Assembly (NCBI GenBank): GCA_946407015.1
Contig: CAMJML010000012.1
Coordinates: 1-64,000 of the forward strand
Source of the DNA: an uncultured Selenomonadales bacterium
GTDB taxonomy: Bacteria; Bacillota; Negativicutes; DSM-1736; Dendrosporobacteraceae
DNA length: 64,000 nucleotides
Direction of reading: 5' to 3'
Of the stretch, positions 54,275-63,982 are shown one piece after another; position 1 is the first letter of the stretch, and each line of letters opens with the position of its first letter. Both the position numbers and the translations under genes were made by a program. The notes beneath the pieces were generated by a model. That model saw nothing but the letters and a program-made list of their open reading frames with translations, had not been told where the DNA came from and did no database searches.

Positions 54275-54626
54275 GGATTTAAAGAAATTGCGGGAAAAAG
54301 TTCAAGCGCAGACTGATTTGCGCCACGCAACCGGGACTCAAATCATTGTAGGAATGGGAACCTGTGGGATTGCTGCGGGTGCACGTGAAGTCATGTCTGC
54401 TTTACTTGATGAAATTGCGAAGCGTAAGCTGCAAAACGTATTTGTCCGGCAAACGGGCTGTATTGGGCTGTGTGAAAAAGAAGTACTGGTGGATGTTGTT
54501 CGACCTGGTGAACCCAGAATTTCCTATGGCAATGTGACCCCTAAGGATGTGCCGGTCATGATTGCAGAACACGTTGTGAACGGACGAATTATCGAAGCAC
54601 TGGTTGTTGGGAAGTTTACCGAATAG
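54261..54626 (+). CDS. hndB: HndB-like thioredoxin-fold [2Fe-2S] ferredoxin
   Basis: A 121-aa ferredoxin-like protein with GMGTCGIAAGA (C35) and TGCIGLC (C67, C71), matching HndB of NADP-reducing hydrogenases. Only three of the four usual cluster cysteines are seen, which fits that subgroup. The ATG at 54261 follows GGAGGTG inside the previous gene. It is a subunit of the hydrogenase complex. Confidence 0.88.
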   Translation: MKTIEDLKKLREKVQAQTDLRHATGTQIIVGMGTCGIAAGAREVMSALLDEIAKRKLQNVFVRQTGCIGLCEKEVLVDVVRPGEPRISYGNVTPKDVPVMIAEHVVNGRIIEALVVGKFTE

Positions 54627-54650
54627 GGATGTAAGTGGGAGGGGACTAAT

Positions 54651-56441
54651 ATGGAACATGTAAGAGGACATGTCCTGATTTGTGCCGGCACTGGCTGTGT
54701 GTCGTCAGGATCAAAAAAGGTCTATGCCGCACTGTGCGAGCAATTGGCGCGAAAAGGGCTGGAACAAGAAATTAAAGTCATTGAAACTGGCTGTCATGGA
54801 TTTTGTGAAATGGGGCCATTGATGATTGTATATCCCGAAGGAGTCTTTTATGTAAGAGTCCAGGAAGAAGATGTACACGACATTGTCGAAGAACATTTAT
54901 ATAAAGGCCGCATTGTTGAGCGGTTGCTATATAAAGAACCTGTGTCCATGGAGAAAATACCCAATTACAGTGATATCGGGTTCTATAAAAAACAAATGCG
55001 GATGGTTTTGGCGAACTGCGGTCATATTGATCCCGAAAATATTGATGAATATATTGCTGTAGGCGGCTACGAGGCTTTAGCAAAGGCTTTGCATGAATTT
55101 ACACCCGAGCTGGTTGTGGAGGAAGTAAAAAAATCCGGTTTGCGCGGGCGCGGCGGCGGTGGTTTCCCAACCGGCATGAAGTGGGGATTTACCCGAGGTG
55201 CTGCTGGGGATAAAAAATACGTTGTTTGCAATGCCGATGAAGGGGACCCGGGGGCGTTTATGGATCGCAGTGTATTAGAGGGCGATCCTCACCGGGTCAT
55301 TGAGGGAATGGCGATATGCGGTTATGCGATTGGTGCTGATGAAGGCTATATTTATGTCCGTGCTGAATATCCGCTGGCAATCAAACGTTTGAAAATTGCC
55401 ATTCAGCAGGCTGAAGACATCGGACTGCTTGGCGAGAATTTATTTGGAACACATTTTAACTTCCGCATCAAAATTAAAGAAGGTGCCGGTGCCTTTGTTT
55501 GTGGTGAAGAGACGGCTCTGCTTGCCTCTATTGAAGGCCGGCGCGGTATGCCGAGACCCCGGCCTCCCTTTCCGGCAGTTTCCGGCCTGTGGGGAAAGCC
55601 TACAAATATTAATAATGTAGAAACTTTTGCTAATGTTCCGCAAATTATTAGCAAGGGAGCTAAGTGGTATGCAGCCATTGGTACCGAGCGCAGTAAAGGG
55701 ACCAAAGTTTTTGCGCTGACCGGGAAGATTAATCATACAGGTCTCGCTGAAGTTCCGATGGGGATTTCAATGCGGGAAATTATCTATGATATTGGCGGCG
55801 GCATTCCAAATGGAAAGCGTTTTAAAGCAGTACAAATTGGTGGACCGTCAGGCGGCTGTTTGCCCGAGGCCTTGCTTGATTTGCCGGTTGACTATGATTC
55901 GCTGATTGAGGTTGGGGCTATGATGGGATCAGGCGGCTTAGTCGTGATGGATGAGACGACCTGTATGGTGGATGTAGCGAAGTTTTTTCTGAATTTTACT
56001 CAGTCAGAATCCTGTGGGAAATGCACGCCTTGCCGGGAAGGTACTAAAAGAATGCTGGAAATCTTAACGCGTATTACCGATGGTACCGGCCGCCAGGGCG
56101 ATATTGAACTGCTTCAGGATATGGCCAAAAATATTAAAGCAACAGCTTTATGCGGGTTAGGCCAAACCGCTCCAAATCCGGTATTAAGCACAATAAAATA
56201 TTTCCGGGATGAATATGTAGCCCATATTCATGATAAGAAATGTCCGGCTGGAGCCTGTAGCAAACTTGCGGTAATTTCTATTTTAGATACCTGTAAAGGC
56301 TGCAGCCTGTGTAAAAAGGTTTGCCCAGTTGGCGCTATCAGTGGTGAGGTGAAGGCCAAACATTCCATTGATGCTCAAAAATGTATCAAGTGCGGCGCTT
56401 GTCTTGCAAAATGTCCGTTTAAATCCATTATCAATCAATAA
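54651..56441 (+). CDS. hydB: NADH-binding flavoprotein subunit of the bifurcating hydrogenase (HydB/HndC)
   Basis: A 596-aa NuoF-type protein: N-terminal [2Fe-2S] thioredoxin fold (CAGTGC, TGCHGFC), FMN/NADH domain with GRGGGGFPTGMKWG and the CNADEGDPGAF stretch, a [4Fe-4S] site CGKCTPC, and two C-terminal clusters CKGCSLCKKVCP and CIKCGACLAKCP. It is the site of NAD(P)H reaction and flavin-based bifurcation. Confidence 0.96.
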   Translation: MEHVRGHVLICAGTGCVSSGSKKVYAALCEQLARKGLEQEIKVIETGCHGFCEMGPLMIVYPEGVFYVRVQEEDVHDIVEEHLYKGRIVERLLYKEPVSMEKIPNYSDIGFYKKQMRMVLANCGHIDPENIDEYIAVGGYEALAKALHEFTPELVVEEVKKSGLRGRGGGGFPTGMKWGFTRGAAGDKKYVVCNADEGDPGAFMDRSVLEGDPHRVIEGMAICGYAIGADEGYIYVRAEYPLAIKRLKIAIQQAEDIGLLGENLFGTHFNFRIKIKEGAGAFVCGEETALLASIEGRRGMPRPRPPFPAVSGLWGKPTNINNVETFANVPQIISKGAKWYAAIGTERSKGTKVFALTGKINHTGLAEVPMGISMREIIYDIGGGIPNGKRFKAVQIGGPSGGCLPEALLDLPVDYDSLIEVGAMMGSGGLVVMDETTCMVDVAKFFLNFTQSESCGKCTPCREGTKRMLEILTRITDGTGRQGDIELLQDMAKNIKATALCGLGQTAPNPVLSTIKYFRDEYVAHIHDKKCPAGACSKLAVISILDTCKGCSLCKKVCPVGAISGEVKAKHSIDAQKCIKCGACLAKCPFKSIINQ

Positions 56442-56471
56442 CTGATTGGCGCTAAAAGGAGAGTGAGCGAA

Positions 56472-58196
56472 TTGAAAATGGTGAATATTTTAATTGATGG
56501 CCAAAAGCTGCAAGTGCCGAACACAGCTACCGTTTTAGAAGCGGCGCAACATGCCGGAGTAAAAATACCAACACTTTGTTACCATCCGGAACTCCGTCCT
56601 GAAGGAAATTGCCGGGTATGCATGGTAGAGATAGCGGGTGCACGTTCATTGGTTGCTTCCTGTGTTTATCCTGTCAGTGAGGGCATGGTCATCCGCACGA
56701 ATACCGAGGCTGTCCGAGCGGCTCGTAAAACCGTGGTCGAGTTACTGTTGGCCAATCATCCGCAGGACTGTCTAAGTTGTCAGCGCAATCTAAATTGTGA
56801 ATTGCAATCCATCGCAGCCGATTTGGGCATTCGTCAAGTGCGTTTTGACGGTGAAAAAAAGAGTCATCCGCTGGATAATCATAATCCGTCGATTGTCAGA
56901 GATCAAAATAAATGTATTTTATGCGGACGCTGTATTCGGGCGTGTAGCGAGCGGCAAGGGGTCCACGTATACAGTTTTGCCAACCGTGGTTTTGACACCG
57001 TTGTAGTTCCCGCTTTTAATCAAGGATTGCATGAGGTTGCCTGCACTTATTGTGGACAATGTGCCAGTGTTTGCCCAACTGCCGCTATTGTCGTCAAGGA
57101 TGATACGGCCAAAGTATGGCGTGAACTTGCTAAGCCTGAAAAGCACGTGATTGTTCAAACCGCCCCGGCTGTGCGGGTAGCTTTGGGTGAAGAACTGGGC
57201 ATGGAACCAGGCTCGATTGTAACCGGGAAAATGGTAGCTGCGATCCGCAAGCTTGGCTTTAAGCGGGTTTTTGATACAAACTTTGCCGCCGATGTCACCA
57301 TTATGGAAGAAGGGGCAGAGCTTCTCGAACGGTTGAAGCATGGCGGCAAACTACCGATGATTACATCCTGCAGCCCGGGATGGGTGAATTTTGCTGAGCT
57401 TGTTTATCCTGATTTATTGGATCATCTTTCAACGGCCAAATCACCACAGCAAATTTTTGGCGCACTGGCTAAAACGTATTATGCTGAAAAGATGGGCCTT
57501 GAGGCGAAAGATATTGTATCGGTTTCCATTATGCCTTGCACAGCAAAGAAAGCCGAAGCCGCCCGTGAAGAAATGAAGGCCAGTGGTTTCCGGGATGTTG
57601 ATTATGTGCTGACAACGCAGGAGCTTGGAGCCATGATTCGCGAAGCAGGCATTGATTTTAACACCCTGCAGCCTGAAGAATATGATGCGCCGATGGGGAT
57701 CGCTACCGGAGCGGCTGTTATTTTTGGAGCAACCGGAGGCGTAATGGAAGCGGCGCTGCGGACTGTTTCGGAATTGATAACCGGTCAGGAGCTTGCTTGT
57801 GTGGATTTTCATGCTGTCCGTGGATTAAAAGGGATAAAAGAAGCGGAGGTGCCTATTGGAGATAGTACTGTTAAGGTGGCTATTGCCCACACGCTCCAAC
57901 ATGCACGGACCTTATTAGAACAAATTAGACAAGGAAAATCGGAGTATCATTTTATTGAAATTATGGCTTGTCCAGGCGGCTGTATTGGTGGTGGTGGCCA
58001 ACCGGTTTCAAGTTGTGCCGATATCCGCGAGAAGAGACGGCTTGCCATTTATGAATGCGATCAATGTGCTGGTGTACGGAAATCGCACCTTAATCCGGCT
58101 GTTATTGAACTTTATGAGAGCTGGCTGGGCAAGGCATTAGGAGAAAAATCCCACCAGCTTTTACATACCCACTATCAACCGCAAGATCGTTGCTAA
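56472..58196 (+). CDS. hydA: Catalytic [FeFe]-hydrogenase subunit (HydA/HndD)
   Basis: A 574-aa group A [FeFe] hydrogenase: N-terminal [2Fe-2S] (CYHPELRPEGNCRVC), His-ligated cluster HPQDCLSCQRNLNC, two [4Fe-4S] sites (CILCGRCIRAC, CTYCGQCASVC), and an intact H-cluster domain with L1 TSCSPGW, L2 MPCTAKKAE and L3 MACPGGCIGGGG. A small-subunit-like tail ends the protein. The TTG at 56472 lies 10 bases after AGGAG; the GTG at 56463 is one base from it. It makes H2 from NADH and ferredoxin with HydB and HydC. Confidence 0.95.
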   Translation: MKMVNILIDGQKLQVPNTATVLEAAQHAGVKIPTLCYHPELRPEGNCRVCMVEIAGARSLVASCVYPVSEGMVIRTNTEAVRAARKTVVELLLANHPQDCLSCQRNLNCELQSIAADLGIRQVRFDGEKKSHPLDNHNPSIVRDQNKCILCGRCIRACSERQGVHVYSFANRGFDTVVVPAFNQGLHEVACTYCGQCASVCPTAAIVVKDDTAKVWRELAKPEKHVIVQTAPAVRVALGEELGMEPGSIVTGKMVAAIRKLGFKRVFDTNFAADVTIMEEGAELLERLKHGGKLPMITSCSPGWVNFAELVYPDLLDHLSTAKSPQQIFGALAKTYYAEKMGLEAKDIVSVSIMPCTAKKAEAAREEMKASGFRDVDYVLTTQELGAMIREAGIDFNTLQPEEYDAPMGIATGAAVIFGATGGVMEAALRTVSELITGQELACVDFHAVRGLKGIKEAEVPIGDSTVKVAIAHTLQHARTLLEQIRQGKSEYHFIEIMACPGGCIGGGGQPVSSCADIREKRRLAIYECDQCAGVRKSHLNPAVIELYESWLGKALGEKSHQLLHTHYQPQDRC

Positions 58197-58361
58197 GATT
58201 CTTCAGAATGATGCATAGATTTAATTTATTTACGGAAATATATTAAAAATAGCGGCAAACTGAGGTTTAATGGCAGGATTTTGAATAATTATTACGAATA
58301 TTTTAATGGTTGACATATTAGTTACTGTCTACTGCTACTATTGTTTGAGGAGGCTTGGCAG

Positions 58362-59009
58362 TTGAAAGACCATATTATTATTTCAAAGGCTACCATTGAC
58401 CGCCTGCCACTGTACTTTCGCACACTGCGCCTTAGCCAGGAAGAGGGAATTGATATCATATCTTCCGAGGAATTAGGACAGCGTTTGGGGGTTACACCGG
58501 AGCAAATCCGCAAAGATTTAGCATCTTTCGGTCAATTTGGCAAAAAAGGTGTAGGCTATTATGTGCGCGAGCTAATTCGAAATATTGGTGAAATACTGGG
58601 GCTGCACTATCATTGGAATATTGCTGTGATCGGTATTGGACATCTCGGTTCGGCACTGGCGAACTATCAGAACTTCATGTCACTGGGATTTAATTTAGTC
58701 GCTTTGTTTGATGCTGATCCTGAGATTGTTGGCAAACATATCAACGGGGTGGTTGTTGAGAGCGTTGACAGAATGGCTGAAGTTATCCAGGAACGGAATG
58801 TTCATATCGGCATTATTGCCGTTCCGGCTGTTTTCGCCCAGGAAGTTGCAGATAACCTGGTTGTTGCCGGGATTGCCGGGATTTGGAATTTTGCTCCGAT
58901 TAAGATTAATGTACCGGATAAAATTCGGGTGGTGAATGAAGATTTGTCGGTCGGCTTGAGCAGTTTATCTTACCATCTGTCTCGAAATTTGGTTAAAAAC
59001 AACGATTAA
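58362..59009 (+). CDS. rex: Redox-sensing transcriptional repressor Rex
   Basis: A 215-aa repressor that binds NADH/NAD+. It has an N-terminal winged helix (SSEELGQRLGVTPEQIRKDL, FGKKGVGY), a Rossmann fold with VIGIGHLGSALANY (about 85-100) and a C-terminal swapped helix. TTG start with GAGGAGG 9 bases upstream; a longer frame from 58341 includes that site. It follows hydA with a 165-base gap that shows no clear terminator. Likely targets are fermentation and hydrogenase genes. Confidence 0.95.
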   Translation: MKDHIIISKATIDRLPLYFRTLRLSQEEGIDIISSEELGQRLGVTPEQIRKDLASFGQFGKKGVGYYVRELIRNIGEILGLHYHWNIAVIGIGHLGSALANYQNFMSLGFNLVALFDADPEIVGKHINGVVVESVDRMAEVIQERNVHIGIIAVPAVFAQEVADNLVVAGIAGIWNFAPIKINVPDKIRVVNEDLSVGLSSLSYHLSRNLVKNND

Positions 59010-59075
59010 TCTTATCATTTCCAAAATTTTTAGCAGGAATTTGCAAATTTATCGAGAAACTACATAGATGTGCGA

Positions 59076-59093
59076 TTGAACAAAATTTCACAA
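59076..59093. promoter_or_regulatory. Candidate Rex operator
   Basis: An 18-mer with left half TTGAAC and right half TCACAA around AAAATT. Rex sites follow TTGTGA-n6-TCACAA; the right half is perfect and the left half keeps TTG. It lies just after rex and upstream of the propionate genes. Confidence 0.45.
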
Positions 59094-59155
59094 CTGAGAT
59101 AAAGCAGGAGTTTAAGACTTAAATGAATAGTTGTATTGAAAATTTAAGTTAAAAA

Positions 59156-59195
59156 CAGTACCGTCAATTGGCGGATCAAGCCATTGACGGTACTG
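59156..59195. terminator. Strong hairpin after rex, without T tract
   Basis: 16 base pairs, CAGTACCGTCAAT...GGC with GCCATTGACGGTACTG, one bulged T and a 7-nt loop. No U run follows, so it is either a non-canonical terminator or an RNA stability element. Confidence 0.5.
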
Positions 59196-59382
59196 CTATG
59201 CAATAAATGTCTTATTGGTGCTCTTGGTTATTTTGCTAGAAAGTTATTCATTAGGTTTTAGGCTTGCACCAATTTGCTGCAATGCGAGGTGACTTTATCG
59301 ATTTATAAATTTTGTACATCGTAATTTTATTTAGCGAAATGGCCAACCTTTTCGTTGACCTAGCAAGGAGGAAAAAGTTCTA

Positions 59383-60888
59383 ATGATTGACATCCGTGAC
59401 CGCGTGCGCTGTAAAGCGCTCCATGACAAAATTGTTAGTGCCGAAGAAGCTGCTGCCTTTATTAAACCGGGAATGAATATTGGCGCCAGTGGATTTACGC
59501 CTGCCGGCTATCCCAAAGCAGTTCCATTAGCACTGGCAAAAAGAATGGCTCAAGAACCTTTTAAAATTAATTTATGGACTGGTGCTTCGGTAGGTAAAGA
59601 ACTGGATGGTGCTTTAGCCGAAGTGGGAGGTATCCATAAGCGGATGCCATACCAAACCAATAATGACTTGCGTAATGCTTTGAATAGTGGTGTGGTAGAA
59701 TATTTTGACCTGCATTTGAGTGAGTCAGCTCAATTGACTCGTTATGGCTTTTTAGGCGGCAAAGTGGATGTCGCAATTGTTGAAGCTTGCGCGATTACTG
59801 AAGAAGGTCATATTGTGCCGACAACTTCAATGGGGAACACTGCCTCTTACGTACAAAGCGCAGATATTGTAATCGTTGAAGTCAATACGACTCAACCACT
59901 CGAATTAGAAGGTATGCATGATGTGTATGTACCGCTTGATCCACCGCATCGTCAACCTATTCCAATTGTAAAAGTAAATGATCGCATTGGAACATCATAC
60001 ATTCCTTGTGGCCCTGATAAAATCAAATATATTGTTCCATGCGATATTAGTGACGACGTTCGTCCCTTCGGACCAATCGATGATTGTTCTCAAAAAATGT
60101 CCGAGCTTATCATAGATTTCTTTAAACATGAAATTAAAGCAGGCCGTCTGCCTAAAAATCTGCTGCCACTGCAATCCGGCGTTGGTTCGGTTGCCAATGC
60201 AGTTATTACTGGTTTTGTGAATTCTGATTTTACTGATCTTGAAGTATATACCGAGGTTATTCAAGACGGTATGCTTGACTTAGCCGATGCAGGTAAATTA
60301 AAATTTGCATCAGGAACATCCTTCTCACCATCACCAGACGGTTTGGCAAGATTGTATGCCAATATCGGTGAATATCGTCAGAAAATGATGCTTCGTCCGC
60401 AAGAAATTGCGAACAGTCCTGAAATCGCTCGCCGTATCGGTATCATTGCGATGAATACCGCTATTGAGTTTGATATCTTTGGACATGTTAACTCTACTCA
60501 TATCATGGGTACTAAAATGATGAATGGTATTGGTGGTTCCGGAGACTTTGCCCGTAATGCCTACCTGACTTGCTTCTTCAGCACTTCAACGGCTAAAAAC
60601 GGTGCGATTTCCTCCGTAGTTCCAATGTGCTCACACTTTGACCATACCGAGCATGATACCGATATCTTCGTCACAGAAATGGGTCTGGCTGACGTCCGTG
60701 GCTTAAGTCCAAGGGAGCGGGCCCGTGTAATTATCAACAATTGTGCACATCCTGACTATAAACCAATGTTGCTTGACTATCTTGAGAGAGCTGAAAAAGC
60801 AACCAAAAAGGCTCATACGCCACATTTGGTTAATGAAGCGCTTTCCTGGCATACTAGGTTTCTGGAAACAGGCACAATGAAGAAATAA
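59383..60888 (+). CDS. Acetyl-CoA hydrolase/transferase-family succinate (propionyl-CoA) CoA-transferase
   Basis: A 501-aa class I CoA-transferase of the acetyl-CoA hydrolase/transferase family. The likely nucleophilic Glu lies in EVYTEVIQDG; GVGSVANAV and the GSGDFARNAYL stretch are family blocks. Placed before methylmalonyl-CoA mutase genes, it probably moves CoA between propionyl-CoA (or acetyl-CoA) and succinate, recycling CoA during propionate formation. AAGGAGG before the ATG. Codon use is strongly biased, suggesting high expression. The donor acyl-CoA cannot be set by sequence. Confidence 0.9.
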   Translation: MIDIRDRVRCKALHDKIVSAEEAAAFIKPGMNIGASGFTPAGYPKAVPLALAKRMAQEPFKINLWTGASVGKELDGALAEVGGIHKRMPYQTNNDLRNALNSGVVEYFDLHLSESAQLTRYGFLGGKVDVAIVEACAITEEGHIVPTTSMGNTASYVQSADIVIVEVNTTQPLELEGMHDVYVPLDPPHRQPIPIVKVNDRIGTSYIPCGPDKIKYIVPCDISDDVRPFGPIDDCSQKMSELIIDFFKHEIKAGRLPKNLLPLQSGVGSVANAVITGFVNSDFTDLEVYTEVIQDGMLDLADAGKLKFASGTSFSPSPDGLARLYANIGEYRQKMMLRPQEIANSPEIARRIGIIAMNTAIEFDIFGHVNSTHIMGTKMMNGIGGSGDFARNAYLTCFFSTSTAKNGAISSVVPMCSHFDHTEHDTDIFVTEMGLADVRGLSPRERARVIINNCAHPDYKPMLLDYLERAEKATKKAHTPHLVNEALSWHTRFLETGTMKK

Positions 60889-60909
60889 GTAAAGGAGGAC
60901 TATAATTAA

Positions 60910-62556
60910 ATGAGCAATGAAAACTTAAAAGCCAAAGTGGCTGAGTACAATGCAAAAGTAGAGAAAGCAGCAGCTAAATTCCCAGAACGCAAAAATCTTC
61001 CTGAGCAAAGACTTTACACTCCGGTGGATGTTGAAGGTTTAGATTACGAGCGTGATCTTGGTTTCCCAGGTTCCTATCCGTTTACCCGTGGGGTGCAACC
61101 AACTATGTACCGTGGCCGTTTCTGGACCATGCGTATGTATGCCGGTTTCTCCACTGCTGAAGAATCCAACAAGCGGTATCGTTACCTGATCGAGTCCGGT
61201 GCGACAGGTCTGTCCTGCGCATTTGACCTTCCAACTCAAATTGGTTATGACTCAGATGATGACATTTCCACTGGTGAGGTAGGTAAAGTTGGTGTTGCAA
61301 TCGACTCCCTGGCTGACATGGAAATTCTGTTTGACCAAATCGACCTTGGAAAAGTATCAACATCAATGACCATCAATGCTCCTGCATCGGTACTGCTGGC
61401 TATGTACATTGCCGTTGCCGAGAAGCAAGGCGTTACTCCAGATAAATTAAATGGTACCATTCAAAATGATATTTTAAAAGAATATGCTGCGCGTGGTACA
61501 TATATTTTCCCACCAAAACCATCCATGCGTTTGATTACAAACATTTTTGAGTATTGCTCACAAAATGTACCGAACTGGAATACGATTTCAATTTCCGGTT
61601 ACCACATTCGTGAAGCAGGTTCAACTGCTTCACAAGAAATCGCTTTCACAATCGCTGATGGTATTGCTTATTGCGAAGCAGCCATTAAAGCTGGTTTGAA
61701 AATTGACGATTTCGCAGGACGTCTGTCCTTCTTCTGGAACGCTCATAATAACGTACTTGAAGAAGTTGCTAAATTCCGCGCTTCCCGTCGGGTATGGTCC
61801 AAGGTTATGAAAGAGCGTTTTGGCGCTACCAATCCAAAATCCTGGATGCTGCGCGTACACACTCAAACGGCAGGTTCCATGCTGACTGCACAACAACCTG
61901 AAAATAACGTAGTCCGTGTAGCTCTGCAAACTGCAGCTGCTGTTATGGGTGGAACTCAATCTCTTCATACCAACTCTAAAGATGAAGCATTGGCACTGCC
62001 AACTGAAGATTCTGTACGTGTTGCGCTTCGTACCCAACAAATCGTTGCTTATGAAAGCGGTTTAGCTGATGTTATCGATCCACTTGGCGGTTCCTATTAT
62101 GTAGAAGCTCTTACCGATCAAATCGAGAAAGAAGCTTGGGAATACATCAAGAAAATTGATGAAATCGGCGGCGCTGTTACTGCAATCGAAAAAGGTTATA
62201 TCCAAAAAGAAATCCAAGACAGTGCATATAAATGGCAAATGGAAGTTGAAAAAGGCGACCGCGTTATCGTGGGCGTTAACAAATTCCAAATCGAAGAAAA
62301 ACCTGTTGAAGGTCTGCTTCGTGTTGATTCATCTGTTGGCGAACTTCAAAAGAAAAAGCTTGCTGATCTTCGTGCAAAACGCGATAACGGTGCGGTACAA
62401 GATAAACTTGCTGCCCTTGAAAAAGCTTGCCAAGATGAAACTGTTAACCTTATGCCATTCATTCTGGATGCCGTTAAAACATATGCAACACTTGGCGAAA
62501 TTTGCGGCGTAATGCGTAAAGTATTCGGTGAATACGAAGCGCATGTAAACCTATAA
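60910..62556 (+). CDS. Methylmalonyl-CoA mutase, catalytic large subunit
   Basis: A 548-aa TIM-barrel subunit without the B12-binding domain. Blocks include [20 protein letters not shown] (substrate channel), [35 protein letters not shown] and [19 protein letters not shown]. Together with the small subunit it isomerises succinyl-CoA and methylmalonyl-CoA. It starts 21 bases after the CoA-transferase. The split large/small arrangement differs from the single-chain mutase of E. coli type. Confidence 0.96.
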   Translation: MSNENLKAKVAEYNAKVEKAAAKFPERKNLPEQRLYTPVDVEGLDYERDLGFPGSYPFTRGVQPTMYRGRFWTMRMYAGFSTAEESNKRYRYLIESGATGLSCAFDLPTQIGYDSDDDISTGEVGKVGVAIDSLADMEILFDQIDLGKVSTSMTINAPASVLLAMYIAVAEKQGVTPDKLNGTIQNDILKEYAARGTYIFPPKPSMRLITNIFEYCSQNVPNWNTISISGYHIREAGSTASQEIAFTIADGIAYCEAAIKAGLKIDDFAGRLSFFWNAHNNVLEEVAKFRASRRVWSKVMKERFGATNPKSWMLRVHTQTAGSMLTAQQPENNVVRVALQTAAAVMGGTQSLHTNSKDEALALPTEDSVRVALRTQQIVAYESGLADVIDPLGGSYYVEALTDQIEKEAWEYIKKIDEIGGAVTAIEKGYIQKEIQDSAYKWQMEVEKGDRVIVGVNKFQIEEKPVEGLLRVDSSVGELQKKKLADLRAKRDNGAVQDKLAALEKACQDETVNLMPFILDAVKTYATLGEICGVMRKVFGEYEAHVNL

Positions 62557-62581
62557 GAGCGAGAGTTGGAGGGACAACACG

Positions 62582-62974
62582 ATGGAAAAACGTATTAGAG
62601 TATTAGTAGCAAAACCCGGTCTTGACGGTCATGACCGCGGCGCCAAAGTCGTAGCCCGCGCTCTACGCGACGCTGGCTTCGAAGTTATCTACACTGGCCT
62701 TCGCCAAACCCCAGAGCAAATTGCTGAGGCAGCTCTTCAAGAGGACGTTAATGTAGTTGCTCTGAGCCTTTTATCCGGTGCTCATCCGCACCTTTTCCCG
62801 CGTGTGGTTGAACTTGTTCGTGGCAAAGGGATGAACGATGTATTAATCGTTGGCGGTGGTGTTATTCCTGATGCTGATATTCCGGCGCTTAAAGATGCTG
62901 GCGTAGCAGAAGTATTCACTCCTGGCACCCCAACTAGTGCAATTGTTGACTTTATCAAAGCCAACGTAAAATAA
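62582..62974 (+). CDS. Methylmalonyl-CoA mutase, cobalamin-binding small subunit
   Basis: A 130-aa B12-binding domain with the base-off/His-on motif DGHDRG (His ligand near residue 18), then LSLLSGAH and GGGVIPDAD that complete the pocket. It holds adenosylcobalamin for the large subunit. GTTGGAGG before the ATG; 25 bases after the large subunit. Confidence 0.96.
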   Translation: MEKRIRVLVAKPGLDGHDRGAKVVARALRDAGFEVIYTGLRQTPEQIAEAALQEDVNVVALSLLSGAHPHLFPRVVELVRGKGMNDVLIVGGGVIPDADIPALKDAGVAEVFTPGTPTSAIVDFIKANVK

Positions 62975-62987
62975 TTTAGTGAAGTTG

Positions 62988-63027
62988 TGACATATGTTGC
63001 TTGCTTTCATAGGGGCAACATATGTCA
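62988..63027 (+). promoter_or_regulatory. Hairpin directly before the meaB ribosome site
   Basis: Perfect 13-bp stem TGACATATGTTGC/GCAACATATGTCA, 14-nt loop, ending at the AAGGTGG ribosome site of meaB. No T tract. Candidate RNA-processing or translation-control element. Confidence 0.55.
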
Positions 63028-63043
63028 TAAGGTGGTGCAACCA

Positions 63044-63982
63044 ATGGATATAGCAAATGAATTGCTGGCCGGTTCAAGGCTGGCTTTGTCTCGCGCTATT
63101 ACGGCCGTTGAAAACGAATATGATACGGCTGTTGATATTATGCAAAAACTTTATCCACATACTGGCAGAGCCCATGTCATTGGTATTACCGGACCGCCGG
63201 GAGCAGGGAAAAGTACGCTGACGGACAAGTTGGCAAAAGAGTACCGGCGTCAAGGGAAAACCGTTGGTATCGTTGCTGTTGATCCGACCAGTCCTTTTTC
63301 GGGCGGTGCCATCTTAGGTGATCGTATTCGCATGAATGAGCTGACATTGGATGAAGGTGTATTTATTCGCAGTATGGGAACCAGAGGCAGCCTAGGCGGG
63401 TTATCCCGTAAGACGGCTGAAACAGTGAAGATTATGGATGCATCCGGTAAGGATGTCATCTTTATTGAAACTGTAGGCGTTGGACAGTCAGAGGTGGATA
63501 TTGTTAAGGCAGCGGATACCACTCTTGTAGTGCTGGTACCTGGTCTTGGCGATGATATTCAGGCAATCAAGGCCGGTGTTCTGGAAATTGGTGACGTCTT
63601 TGCGATTAATAAAGCTGATCGTGATGGCGTAGACCGCCTGAATATTGAGCTGGAAATGATGCTTGATTTAAATCAGGACATGGTTGACTGGCGCCCGCCC
63701 ATTAAACGCACAGTTGCTAGTCAGAATCAAGGAATAGAAGAACTTATCGCCGCGCTTGATGATCATCTCGGTCATCTTGATAAAACCGGTAAGCTTGCCA
63801 TTCGGCGGACAGAGCGTACCAAAAATGAGCTTCTAGCTATGATTGAAGAACAGCTTGGACGTTATGTGTTGCGTAACATTAGCAACTCAGGCCAATTTGA
63901 ACAATTGGTTACTGCTGTGCAGCAAAGACAAAGAGACCCTTACAGTGTTGTAACCGACCTGCTTAAGGGTATACTAAAATAA
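63044..63982 (+). CDS. meaB: Methylmalonyl-CoA mutase-associated GTPase MeaB
   Basis: A 312-aa G3E GTPase (ArgK/MeaB) that loads and protects the B12 cofactor of the mutase. Walker A GPPGAGKS, then DPTSPFSGGAILGDRIRM, ETVGVGQSEVD and NKAD are visible. The ATG at 63044 follows AAGGTGG; the longer frame from 62987 runs through the hairpin. Last complete gene in the window. Confidence 0.96.
   Translation: MDIANELLAGSRLALSRAITAVENEYDTAVDIMQKLYPHTGRAHVIGITGPPGAGKSTLTDKLAKEYRRQGKTVGIVAVDPTSPFSGGAILGDRIRMNELTLDEGVFIRSMGTRGSLGGLSRKTAETVKIMDASGKDVIFIETVGVGQSEVDIVKAADTTLVVLVPGLGDDIQAIKAGVLEIGDVFAINKADRDGVDRLNIELEMMLDLNQDMVDWRPPIKRTVASQNQGIEELIAALDDHLGHLDKTGKLAIRRTERTKNELLAMIEEQLGRYVLRNISNSGQFEQLVTAVQQRQRDPYSVVTDLLKGILK

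Larger units (their letters stand above)
59010..59382 (+). other. 373-bp non-coding region between rex and the CoA transferase gene
   Basis: No credible gene. It holds a Rex-operator-like sequence (59076-59093), a dyad ACTTAAAT/ATTTAAGT (59117-59149), a long hairpin (59156-59195), and at the end the ribosome site AAGGAGG. No consensus SigA promoter stands out. Confidence 0.6.
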
